A stretch of DNA of 64,000 nucleotides from Siphonodentalium dalli (taxonomy: Eukaryota; Mollusca; Scaphopoda; Gadilida; Siphonodentaliidae): positions 62,001 to 126,000 of the forward strand of contig CP136069.1 of NCBI GenBank assembly GCA_032622095.1, written 5' to 3'. The position numbers and the translations under genes are program-made. Of the stretch, positions 1-57,600 are shown piece after piece; within the stretch, counting starts at the first letter, position 1, and the number at the start of each line of letters is the position of its first letter. The notes under the pieces are model-generated. The model ran no database searches and was not told the DNA's origin. It saw nothing but the letters and a program-made list of their open reading frames with translations.

Positions 1-1540
1 GTTTAGTGCCAGGGAATCTTACGTTTTTCATGGGCATCAAAATTATTACTATGAATACTTGGTGATAGTTTTGAGTTATAACATGCACCTAAGGTTTTAT
101 CCAGTTTGTTTTTAAATTCGCTATAGCATGCTTAAACATACCCAAAAAAATTCAACCCAAAAAAACAATTTTTAGGGCCGATTTTACAGACTGTAAATTA
201 GGGCCGATAAGATCGGCCCCTGGCACTGAAAGGGTTAAATATCATCAAGGGAGTGGGGGTTCTATATATTCATGTAAATGCTGTTTTGGGTGAATATTTG
301 TGTTTTCAGTTCTATTACATTAGATGTCATAAATAAACCTGGTGTGTTTTATTACATATGTTTTCAATCTACTCTTCTATTTTTATTTAATAAATGTTAC
401 TTTCTCACAGAAAGAAAAATGTTAATAATAAATTGAGAGAAATGCATATTGGTCCATACACCAGTGATGAAAAGTGCCAACATGCCCAGGAAACTCTGTA
501 CACGGATATGGGAAATACCCAGAAAGTTGGCACTGAATGAGTTAAACAAACCAAAATGATAAATAAATATCTTATCAGAAATAACAATGAGAAATAGCAA
601 ATACACGTTGAAAAGTGGGCGGCTAAATTTATGGTCAATAGTTTGTTATAAGCTTGTGGCCATTTGTTGAACTTATTATCTGAATATTTCCCTCCAATGA
701 ATAAAAATACTTCTGAACTTATTATTATTTCGCCTGACTGTCATTTGCTTATATTTCCTGAACATCCCTCCAAATGAATAATGGACCAATCCAATGTATA
801 CTTGATAACTGATATCAAGTAATGAGAGAAATTGTCTGAGAATTTGCAAAATCCGTCGGGGAGCATAGCCATATAATTTTGCATGAATCGAAGACTATAC
901 AAATGCCAGCGATGAGTCCCCGATGACAAAATCGCGTGCTTTAGAAATAAACTGGCAGACTGTGCCATCACTTGCAGTATTAATATAGTTGATTGCAATG
1001 CAATGTCGCACATTCTATATTTAGCTCGATTCCAGAAACTTGTGTCATCCATGTTTATGTTTCAGGGAAGAACAGACATGTGAAATTGCATAGTACAGGC
1101 GTGAAGTCACATGTGCTTGTATCAAGGGTTAAATATGACAAAATTTGGCTTGTTGTCAAGACCGTATTTAGGCTTCTAAAATCAAGGATTTTGCTTCTTT
1201 GCCTATATTTCTAAATAGTGGCAAAGTATGGGTGAGATATCTGGAACGGAAAATCCGGAAAAAACGGAGGGCTTGACGGAAAAACAGAGGGATAGATGTC
1301 CGGACGGACAAGGTCAATTTAGTATACCCCTCATTCTCCTCGAGAGTGGGGGTACCACAATAGAAAATTCGATGAAAGTAGTAAGATTTTCAGTTTTCTT
1401 TTATCCAAGAATTTCAAGGTACATCTTGGTGTTGTGAGAATCTACTGCATTTGGCTGCAGACTGCACCGACCAGTTCAATAATATGGATCAACAACATGA
1501 ACAATTTTAATTACCATCCCTTCCCTAAAAACAATCATTA

Positions 1541-1740
1541 CCATTAAAGTGATATGAAACACTCCGGTAGGGTGATCAAATATAAATGGAGAATAATCTT
1601 GTTCAAAGTAGTAATTTTTACAAATATTATATCCAAATTGACAACACACACCGTCATTCTTATATATTAATTAAATGCAGTGACTCTCAATGGCGAAACC
1701 TTTTTTCGTTAGTTTATCGCCGATAGATGCGTCCCAAATC
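1541..1740. repeat. Dispersed repeat copy A flanking SARA exon 17
   Basis: Starts ATTAAAGTGAT and includes ATTCTTATATAT and CAGTGACTC. An imperfect direct copy occurs at 2231-2420, on the other side of exon 17. No terminal inverted repeat was seen. Bases 1-1540 hold only low-copy AT-rich sequence, fragments of the TTAACCC-type MITE families, and an ACGG-rich scrap near 1235-1345. Confidence 0.6.
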
Positions 1741-1929
1741 GTATAGTAAATATTTACATTTGAGCGTAGTTCAAACGATGTTTTCTATGGAGTGGTACGT
1801 TCGATTTGCTTCAGATTTTTCGTCGATGTTAGTGGAATGGTACATTCCTCCAGTTGGCATAGTGCCTTGATACTAACTTATCAGTTTCACGCACCTGAAC
1901 AAGTACATAATATGTCTTTAAGTCATTAC

Positions 1930-48428
<46,499 letters not shown>

Positions 48429-48542
48429 GATTTACGATGGTCATCTGGAAATATGGTACATATATACACATTATTATTATTGCAGCGTTAATGTTTTCAA
48501 CACAACATTTTGACCATACCAAACTTCATGGCGTCTGAAAAC

Positions 48543-48796
48543 CAAGCCTTGAAATAGTGTGCCTGTCATTTGCAGAATGAGGTACCCAGAGGGTGAATTT
48601 AGTGATGCTACCCCGCATAGCGGGCTAGCATCACCAAATTCACCCTCTGGGGACCTCATTCTGCTTACACCTCAGCAGAATGAGGTTCCCAGAGGGTGAA
48701 TTTGGTGATGCTATCCCGCTATGCGGGGTAGCATCACTAAATTCTCCCTCTGGGAACCTCATTCTGCAAATGAAAGACACACTATTTCAAGGCTTG
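48543..48796. mobile_element. MITE family C, dimer with 8-bp target duplication, just upstream of SARA
   Basis: TIRs CAAGCCTTGAAATAGTGTG / ACACTATTTCAAGGCTTG bracket two head-to-tail palindromes. Flanked by exact CTGAAAAC duplications (48535-48542 and 48797-48804). Its edge is 115 bp from the SARA start codon, in the 5' intron or leader. Confidence 0.92.
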
Positions 48797-48845
48797 CTGA
48801 AAACTCATGGCTGAGATATTATTGCAGATGAAAAAAAATTATTTT

Positions 48846-51000
48846 GTCAATGACACTGTAGCTCAACATGGAGAGGGGATATCGTTATACCTTACATATA
48901 CAAGCACAGTGACAATGGAGCAATAACCCTTGGAACAAACGTCGCACTACCGACGAATCTAATTCAATTAGAATTAGACATTGAGTTTAAATTCATAATT
49001 CGTCTGTTGAAACAAACGTCGCATTTAATTCAAGACGAATCTAAATTATTTCTTAAAATGGCATAAAGCGTTCATAAGGGTTTTCGTCAAAACGGCTAAA
49101 ATAGGAAGTTTTATATCAATTCTAAAACGTAAAATTTAGTGAGAAAATGTGGCTTTTGACTTCCAAGAGACGAAATTAATGTTACTATTCTGAGGAGTGG
49201 AAATTATTGGTTTTATATCGCTATTTTGTAGGTATTTGATACATATTTTAGGTCGGACATGATTCTTTAGGTGGTATTTTGCTTTGAACTTGTCTGAAAG
49301 AAATCAGGTCCAGTTTATTTTTATACGAAAACGTTGTACCGTTTTAACAATTTAATAGCAAGTTGAGGTCAACGCGCTATATCACTATATATTGCGTCAG
49401 TATGCCAGTAAATGCGTTAGTAAAACCATGTGGTAAAATAACCATGGCGGGCAGGGACGTACGGCTAAAGGGTCTTGGTTGGGGGGGGGGGGGGCTAATA
49501 AATTTGCGTAATTCAATTTGCACCCCCTTGGCTGTTCCTTCACATGCCTGGATAATAGCCTATTCTGAATGGATCAGTAGATTTGTGATCATGCACTGGG
49601 CGGACCATGGTTCTGCCAGTAGAAGAAAAATCAGAGATCTGAACCTGAAAATCCTATCATAGTTTGGCACAGCGGGAGAAAACTTTGAACATGAAAACCG
49701 CAAAAAACCTATATAGCATTAGACTGGCCTCAAGCTTTCCAAGTGCTGACAATTTCCAACCTGACACCCCCATGAAGGTTGGAAAATTTCCAACTGATGA
49801 CCATTTAAGTTCATAATTTTGAACAGAAGCATAGGAAAATAATTAGCATTTTTTTTGGCTGGCCACGGGGGTCATGAGGGACCAGGACACAGGCCATTTC
49901 AGTCAAAATGTTGGACCAAAAGTAGGAAAATATGCAAATGTTGGTCTAAAAACAACAAATTCCCCAATAATTCATTGCTGGAAAATCAAATTACAAGAAC
50001 AATTTCAACCCATCGTTGATGTTAAATTTGCACACGTCCATGCACAGTATAGCCTGTTACTGTATATCCAAACGGAATAAATATTTATTTAGTGCGTCTA
50101 CTTGCATCTAATTTGAAACAAACGTTGCACTTTCGTCGACTCGAATTCAAATACCACCAAATTACGTCATGCTCGTTGGTGTTTTCAAGTTTCAATTGAT
50201 ATTCCCTCATTAGCATATCATTATGCAGCTCGTTTACATGTCTCCGAATTAAATTCGAGTCGACAGTGATGCGACGTTTGTTTCAAACACGGATCTCAGA
50301 CGCATCAGCAATTAAATTCGTGTTGACCACACGCATTCTTCGTCGGTAGTGCGTCTACTCGCATTTATTTGCAACAAAAACGTCGCACTACCAACGAATC
50401 TAATTCAAATAATTGAATTTGATTCGTCGGTAGTGCGACGTTTGTTCCAAGGGTAAGGAATGCAGAAAGATGAAATGTTTAAGTAATAACAGAGGTCAAC
50501 TCGAAGAGCCATATGAAGTTTGGGATCAATTGGATGAAAAACTGTGGCTAATAAATAAATAAATATGGGCTGCAGAGTGTGCTGATGGATTAAAATGTGA
50601 AATATAAGATGGATGCTGGCAGCCATTTTTTTAAACACAAATTACAGAAAAAATTAAGAAGTTTAGTGATGCTCGGATGAGGGCTATTGCCTGTAAAGGC
50701 ATGCCGAAGATTATATTAACGTAAAGAGTAAAATCCTACCGGTGGATGGCTGCTGGCAGCCATGGAAAATTTTATGGCTTTCATCTATTGGTCACCCAGA
50801 AGATTTGTATGATGTTTGGTGGCAATCAGATGAGAGATGTTGGCTATAGAGGGTGCCATGTCGGCTGCCATGTTTTTCATTGTTTTAGATTCGATAGCTC
50901 CCATCTAGAGATGATCATAAACATGACTGTAAATTTTCATAACAATTATTGTCAACTTGTATGGGTGCTTTTCTATTGCGAGCTCTTTTTATTCTGTTGA
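48846..51000 (+). mobile_element. Helentron-associated-like family 1 copy, interrupted
   Basis: Starts TCAATGACACTGTAGCTCAA; continues after the 1.5-kb insertion with GGAATGCAGAAAGATGAAAT, two core units (AAGATGGATGCTGGCAGCC, GGATGGCTGCTGGCAGCC) and AGCTCCCATCTAGAGATGAT. Matches the uninterrupted 28.7-kb copy across the insertion point. Confidence 0.75.
48927..50453. mobile_element. TIR element of 1527 bp with TAA target duplication (Harbinger-like ends)
   Basis: CCCTTGGAACAAACGTCGCA and its complement TGCGACGTTTGTTCCAAGGG are exact 20-bp termini, extending imperfectly through CTACCGACGAATCTAATTCA. Flanked by TAA on both sides (48924-48926, 50454-50456). The empty site survives in the 28.7-kb sister element (GTGATAAGAAATG). 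Subterminal repeats GAAACAAACGTNGCA recur. Interior has a 14-bp poly-G run at 49481-49494 and a 99-codon frame without recognised domain, so it is probably non-autonomous. Confidence 0.88.
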
Positions 51001-52600
51001 TAACACTATAACCTCAGGCTCTACCTTGTGGCATATTGTCCTAGAAATTTGATACCTCTACAGCTACACACAAAACAAATGACATGTATTATAACATGTT
51101 TGATACTCCTATCCTGACATCATTTTAATTCTGTATTGTATGCTTTACAAGAATTATCCAATCGAAAGCCCCCGGCCCTTTTATATGATCAAGCGACAAG
51201 CACGTGTTGATTGTCACACAGGCAAAGGCTGTGTGGAATATGCGGAAAGGAAGATTACATACAATGTAGAAACCGATAAATGTCAAAAGTTTTCACCCAC
51301 GCAAAAATACATGTCATTTAAAATAGTACACATTTGGCTACTTTCTTCTTCATGTATTAACTAACATTCTGGGCCAAAATTGTTTTCTATAGCATGTAAC
51401 AATAAAGAGCGTTCATATACTTTATGAACAAAAGCATGAATAAACAAAAATTTTCCAGTCGTTTTAAAATTTGCACACACATGCTCGTTATTAATACCAC
51501 TCATACCATATATAAAATAAACACGATTTGTTATTTATGCTGAAAAATGCCAGGACTTGATTACTCTGACATTAATTAGCCTATAAATGCATAAAGTTCG
51601 TAAAATATTATTCAGAGATCGGTGCGCTGTTGACTTTGCATGAAAAACCATAACTTCCCCATCATGAACCTATATTTGACCACGTGCTTGCATTGCGACA
51701 TTGTCTCGTCTTCTGCAGTTATTATTAAATTTAGGTCAAAGGCCATTCTGCAAACGCAGCTTTCTGAGGCAAGATATTATATTACAGTGTAGCAATTTGA
51801 TGAAGATGACTCCTCTTACCAGCGTGTCATCTGTATTGATTGACAGTATGGCCAATTTGGAGAGTTGGTTTGAAATGTTCACTCTCTGTGGGGTCAATTT
51901 TTTTTCTGGGGACCTGTGTGTGGGGTCGGTGAATTGTGGAAGCCTGGTGGTTTTTAATTGTGGTAAATTGTTATATATTAGACCTACCAATCGGGATGAT
52001 ACATTATTGTGTTGCGTATCTGGCGAAAATGAGTAGTCAAACCGCATTTATTAGCGACGCACAGTGTATATAAATACTAACAGTCACCCATTGGTAGCCC
52101 CTGACCTCCGATTGGGAAATCTGTATCGTTTATCAACAGACTTCAAGGACAACATGTTTTAAACCAGCAGGTGTTTTCTCTGTGCAACGTTCAAACATTG
52201 AGAAAGTTTTAACTCAACCAGACGTTATTCCTGCTGATTCGCGAAGTTTCACATACAAATTTGTTTTGTAGCTCACTACTAGTCTAATATTGCCTATTAC
52301 CTTGGTTGCATTTATACTAAGTAATAGTAGTATTGTTGTCAGTTCAATGTTATGAGTTATGTATTGAAAAAAAAGTTCTTCAACAACATGTTTGTAGTAT
52401 AATACAATTATGTGCCACGCCCCAAATAAAATATGTATAAATCAACCAACTCAATGATACAACAACATACTTGACACACACCATATACATTTACTAGTAA
52501 TGTCACATTGTGTATTAAATGGTTGCAAACATAAATATTCAGTTTTTCCGTTTAAGATTTCACGGAACGCACTTTATTGTGGTAAATTGGTAATTTATAA
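51001..52600. other. Intergenic/5' region with no supported gene
   Basis: Contains overlapping antiparallel frames at 51701-52036 (+) and 51736-52047 (-) without homology, and a TATATAAATA box at 52067-52076 with CCAAT-type motifs nearby (ATTGG at 52091 and 52112). A candidate promoter is discussed in the findings. Confidence 0.4.
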
Positions 52601-52654
52601 TGTCTATATTATACACATATGTTGTGTACTAGTATCCTGTAATGTAAATTCAAA

Positions 52655-52875
52655 GACTGATACTAATAATAGTACTCGATCGAATAATAGTACTGGGTGG
52701 AACATTTTTTAATTTTCATTTGTGACTTTGGGACATCACATACGGAAATTCCAAAAAAATCCTGCCTGTACTATTATTCCGCCCTAGCTGTACTATTATT
52801 TAATTTTTCAATATTTTCCCGCCTGTACTAGTACTATTATTCCCACCTGTACTATTATTCGGAACTCGAGAGTAC
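52655..52875. mobile_element. Small element built from TACTATTATT blocks
   Basis: GAATAATAGTACTGGGTGG near 52683 is inverted relative to CCCACCTGTACTATTATTC near 52843. CCTGTACTATTATTC recurs three more times on the right side. Looks like a multi-TIR (foldback-type) MITE. Confidence 0.6.
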
Positions 52876-53097
52876 ATGTATATATCAGGATGACTTATTT
52901 CCCTTAAAGGGCTTATTTATTGTGTCGTCTTTGATATTTTTCCAATATCATTTTGAATGGTGTCCGAACGGAGACCAGGAGTTGGAAAATAACCCGGAAT
53001 TATTCAAATGTGAACGTAAATAAAACAAAAATAAAAGATACTACAAAATAGGGTAACGTAATTCAGTGATGACATATTACATGACTTTGTTGACTCC

Positions 53098-53215
53098 CGA
53101 GCAACGCGTTAAACTTCGATGCTGTCCGCATTAAACTTCAACGCGGTCCGCGTTAAACTTGAATGCTGTCCTAACGTACACTCAACGCCTTATCAATGTG
53201 ACGACCGCATTAAAA
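53098..53215. repeat. Minisatellite of GCGTTAAACTTNGATGCTGTCC units
   Basis: Three to four degenerate units (GCGTTAAACTTCGATGCTGTC, GCATTAAACTTCAACGCGGTC, GCGTTAAACTTGAATGCTGTC) of about 27 bp, CpG-richer than the surroundings. Confidence 0.65.
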
Positions 53216-53322
53216 GGGACACTTATTTTAAGAATATGTGTATAAATATATTGTAGCTCCATTTGAATATTAACTTTATTTGTTGTGTTTCCTCTTATTT
53301 GAAGTTGTGTTTTAGTTTATAT

Positions 53323-53502
53323 GAGCTGGGACTAATATAGTGTTATATTAGTCCCAGATATGAGTTTGACTTTTCGATTGGCTGTCAGTGTCACTGTCAG
53401 CATGACCACAGTTGTTGGAAATTTGTAATAGTATAATGAGTAGGTATGGGGATATCTGTTTTCGGAGTTTTTGACACAAATCTCCAACAACTGTGGTCAG
53501 CG
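53323..53502. repeat. Two adjacent inverted repeats in the intergenic region
   Basis: CTGGGACTAATAT / ATATTAGTCCCAG form a compact hairpin at 53328-53361. TGACCACAGTTGTTGGA and the complement TCCAACAACTGTGGTCA lie about 65 bp apart at 53403-53500. The remainder up to the ERI3 start has no supported gene. Confidence 0.65.
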
Positions 53503-54430
53503 TTTACTAATACTACGGCTTACCGCTTTAACAGCTTAGCACAGCCACAGTGTCACTAGTGGTGTCAGTACTTAGTACTACTACTACTAGTGTATTATAG
53601 TGTATAGCATGCAGTCAGCTCGCGAATACTAGATGAAGGTCATCTCGTAACTTACCATAGTACTTATTGACAATCTGACATTAGAAAAAAAAAGATATCT
53701 ATTCGAAAATTGGTGGTTCAGAGATAATCTGAATGAGTGATCCCAATTCCAATCTGATTTGTCATCGGGCTTACTCCGAGTCCAAGCACCTGGTGATTTT
53801 AAGATTCTGTCACAGTGTGGACATCAAGTTCAGGGCCAATTCTTAGCTAATGTACAGCGAATTGCAAAAAGAATAAATCATCAAGAGCACGTCAAATATT
53901 CAGGGATGCACAATATAGAAGAATGCATTCGATCACTAATTACCATCTGAACGCAATTAATCCTGAAATTACAGAGTAAAAGCTGGAAGTTTCCGTCTTC
54001 TCGTCATAGTTGTGATCTCGTTCAATGACCTCATTTCTACGTGACTGATATTTGGAGTGTTTATTTTCAACAAAATAATTTATTTTACAAATCTTGATAC
54101 ATTGCTCATTTTTAAATTGAACTACAAACCGATCACAAGCAGTATTTTACTAAAAATATTCACCTTAATTAGTTAATTAATGACCGGAAGCATTACTTCA
54201 TACCTTACAAGGTCAAGGCCATATCAACAGGAAATTAAATCGATTTATCCCAACTATGTCTTTTTGTCCCAAATTTAAAACTCATATTCTCAACATCAAT
54301 GAATTGTAATCGCATAATTTATTAATTATGTAAACTTATTCTGGCATCTGTGACAAATATCGATGAATAGCTAGGTGTGTCAAATATAACAGTTCTGAAC
54401 TGTTTTCACCGGCACAATCTACTTAATCAA

Positions 54431-54667
54431 ATGTGGAAAACCTACTTTCGGTTTCGATTTTCATGTATTGAATTTGAACATACAAGGAAGTGTTTCACAA
54501 CTAGTGCATTGGGCGTCTTTTCAAAGAATAGAACGGATTATAAAGTGAAGTATCCTGGCATAAATTTCCCCATGGCCTCTCAAATTCTTAAAGAACAGAA
54601 ATTTGACTATTTCTTGGTGCTTGATTTTGAAGCAACTTGTGAAGATGGAGTCCAGTTGGAACCTCAG
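54431..54667 (+). CDS. ERI3: ERI3-like exon 1
   Basis: 79 codons from ATG to CCTCAG, with donor GTGATT in phase 0. The N-terminal 57 residues (starting MWKTYFRFRFSC) are not conserved. The Arg/Ser/Thr-rich start could be an organelle-targeting peptide but it contains Glu residues, so this is uncertain. The exon ends just after the first exonuclease motif. Confidence 0.85.
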
Positions 54668-57600
54668 GTGATTGAATGTTGTAACAATATAGGCTACTAA
54701 TACTATATACAGGTCTGGCACTTTTGCCAATTGCTGTATATAGCACTGAACGAGTGAACGTGCAAAGGTTAGAGTGGTTTCCTGGGACAGAGATGCAATA
54801 TGGTTTAAACCTTACAATGTACTCTCGTGTCTGGAATAAACATGTCATTATGCATGTTTATTAAATTTCGGATTATTTTCCACCCTGCACGAGTCTTAAT
54901 TATTCCAGTCTGCACGTTTATGTAATTTTGTGTATTGTATACTACCACAGTTTCTGCATGGACATAAAGTCCCAAAAATATAGTTTTAATCGAATTTATA
55001 AATTGGTATTTTAATAGGATTCTAGACGCTTCGTACCATGGTCGTTTCGTACCTGGACGTTTCGTACCCTCTGGTCATTTCGTACCATATTTTTTGGTCG
55101 TTTCGTACCGCATTGTTTGGTCGTTTCGTACCATGTTAGGAAATCGTTTGGTCGTTTCGTACCGTGTCTTGTACCATTAATTGTTACGAATTGGGGAGAA
55201 CAGTGTTGATTTCATACTTTGTTCTTTATTTTAAAATATAGCAACATATATATATTAACATTAAAGACATATTATAGACTTGTTCGGGTGCGTGAAATTG
55301 ATAAGTTTGTACTCTACTAACATCGGTGAAAAATTTCTAAGAAATCGACCATATGCCACTCGTCTGAACACAATTGTATGACATGGGAGCATCATTCATT
55401 CATGAATTGTCAGCGTGATTAGTATTCACATTCGATGTAAGCAAATCTCATAAGATCTTTCCGGCGCCGCATTCCAAAACATGAATAATTATACTTTAAA
55501 CTTGTTCTTATTTTCGAGAAAATAACAGTCCATTCTAACTGTATACCGGGTATATAAAATGCTGTTAAAATGTTGTTGTTTTCCACATTTCCTACATGGT
55601 ATACGAAACGACCAAACAATGCGGTACGAAACGACCAGATGGTACGAAACGTCCAGGGACGAAACGACCATGGTACGAAACGTCCTGTACCCATTTTAAT
55701 ATAGTATCACAAATTAGTTATGACAACTTTACCAAATGGCCAGAAAAACCTATCTCAAATAAAAGCACTTACACTAAACACTGGGCACACCTGTTTCCTA
55801 TAAATAACATACTCAGCTACAACTCTGCAGTGATAAAATCATTCCAGACACCAAATTAACGGAGTTTGAAATAATTTTCACCATTAGCGACGAGTGATCG
55901 ACTCATCGCCATCCATGTTGCAATTTTTGTTTCTATACTATCGGCAGTAACATTGCATGGAAAGACTGGTTTTCTGCAACTACCGGTATTAGTATGTTGG
56001 AACACATTCACTTTATCAGAACACTGGTTACCTTCACACGATAGAAACAAAATGGTGATATGGATGGTGAAGAGTTACTAGCTCGTCGCAACTGGTGAAA
56101 ATTGTTTCAAACTCCATTAATTTGGTGTCCGGAATGATATTATCACTGCAGAGTTGTAGCTTAATTAGTACCGGTATGTTATTTATAGGAAACAGATGAC
56201 ATATGCTTGGCGTTTTGTGCTTACCTTACTCGTATTTAAATTTGCGCAGTACTATTTTTAGAACTGAGCGAAAAATAATACGACTCATATTAAGTTTATA
56301 CCAATTAAAAATAGGAAAATAAGAGGGCTATTTTAGATATAAAATAGACAATTATATTTTTACATGAGGGGAAACGAATCTCAAAGACATCCATATGTAG
56401 GCTATGTGTAAATTTAGCATTCAATCATTGTTAGATCTTTCGTGTTGAAATGCTTCTAAGAAATACACATGTTCTAGCCTGGAGGTGCATGAAAGCACGT
56501 CTCCGTATTCACAACCCTGCATGGGGTGACACTGTGGTCAAACAGTCTGACTTAGTTATGCATTTAAAACATGCAACCAAGATTTGATTCCTTCTGAAGT
56601 CAGCAAGTCAAGTCAAGTTCAATTCCAGGATGTCCATAACTATTAAATACCAGAATGATAAATTGTACCATGCATGCGTATAAGCACGCATCTTCACAAT
56701 GAAATGATGATGCAGTTGTGTTCTATTCGATGTATATTTTCTTTGAGGCTGTCTTTTACAAAACACATGTATCATTAGGGATAGTTAACAACTGAAATTG
56801 TCATCAGATACAAGACATTTTCAAAAACATTCGGTCAGTTTTTAAATCGCGTACCAGTGCGCGCAAATTCAAAGTGCGCTAATTCAAAACTGAGCGAAAA
56901 ATAATAATGCGCGAATTTAAATACGAGTAAGGTAGTGCTTTTAATTGAGATATATTTGTACGGCCATTTGGTAAAGTTTTCATAACATGTGATTCTATAT
57001 TAGTATACGGATTTATAAATTCGATTAAAACCTTATTTTTGGGACTTTACCTGTATGTCCAGTAACTGTGGTACCGTACTACTAACTAGTAATTTTGGAA
57101 GACAGGTCTTGACAGGCCGATTTTGTTTTTTACTCCAACAAATCTTGATCGAGTGTTGTTTATAAAATCCCATAAGTCTGGTTTGGGTTACAAGCCCAAA
57201 CAGGAAGCAAATTACTTTGAAATTTTGATTAACAAATAACCTCACATTGACATGATTAGATAGCATTTTTCTAAAATCATATCAAATTCATACCAAAGTG
57301 CATAGCTATTATCCAAATGTGGGTAGCAAATTGCGATGCGATGGCAGTTAATTTGCTCCCTGAGTCCAAAAATAATAGGGCCGGTAGGTAGGCTTGACCG
57401 TCTGACTGTCCGTCCATCACACTTTTGAGTACCTTCATGGTGTAATCATCTCCTCCTACAGATTTCATCCCAGAGATTTGAAACTTCAGAATATTGTTGC
57501 TCATATATTGAAGATGTGCAACATGTATATAGATGACGCAAAAATTATTTTTTGACTGAGTTATATTAACCCTTTTCGACTTAAAAAATTTCAACATTTT

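Larger units (their letters stand above)
54955..57070. repeat. Two-kilobase inverted repeat, both arms interrupted by other elements
   Basis: Left arm TTTCTGCATGGACATAAAGT, AATCGAATTTATAAA, CTTTACCAAATGGCC, GTTTCCTATAAATAACATA, GCTACAACTCTGCAGTGATA and ACCAAATTAACGGAGTTTGA. Right arm holds the same blocks inverted, ending near CTTTACCTGTATGTCCAGTA. Centre is about 55950-56030. The left arm is split by 55017-55692 and the right arm by 56224-56932. Located in ERI3 intron 1. Confidence 0.85.

Noticed and set aside
1-1929. Next SARA C-terminal exon (expected ...ASFVVFNGALK...)
   Set aside because: No minus-strand match or phase-1 acceptor with this content was found, so the exon is taken to lie outside the window.
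51701-52047. Antiparallel frames of 103-111 codons as genes
   Set aside because: No homology and mutually overlapping on opposite strands; only the motif context was retained as a weak promoter hypothesis.
54377-54430. Non-ATG (GTG) upstream start for the ERI3-like protein
   Set aside because: The frame is open from 54371, but the first ATG is at 54431; GTG initiation is unlikely in an animal nuclear gene.
55419-55694. Minus-strand frame with repeated RFV/SFRT peptide units
   Set aside because: Translation of the terminal GTCGTTTCGTACC motif repeats of a transposon.
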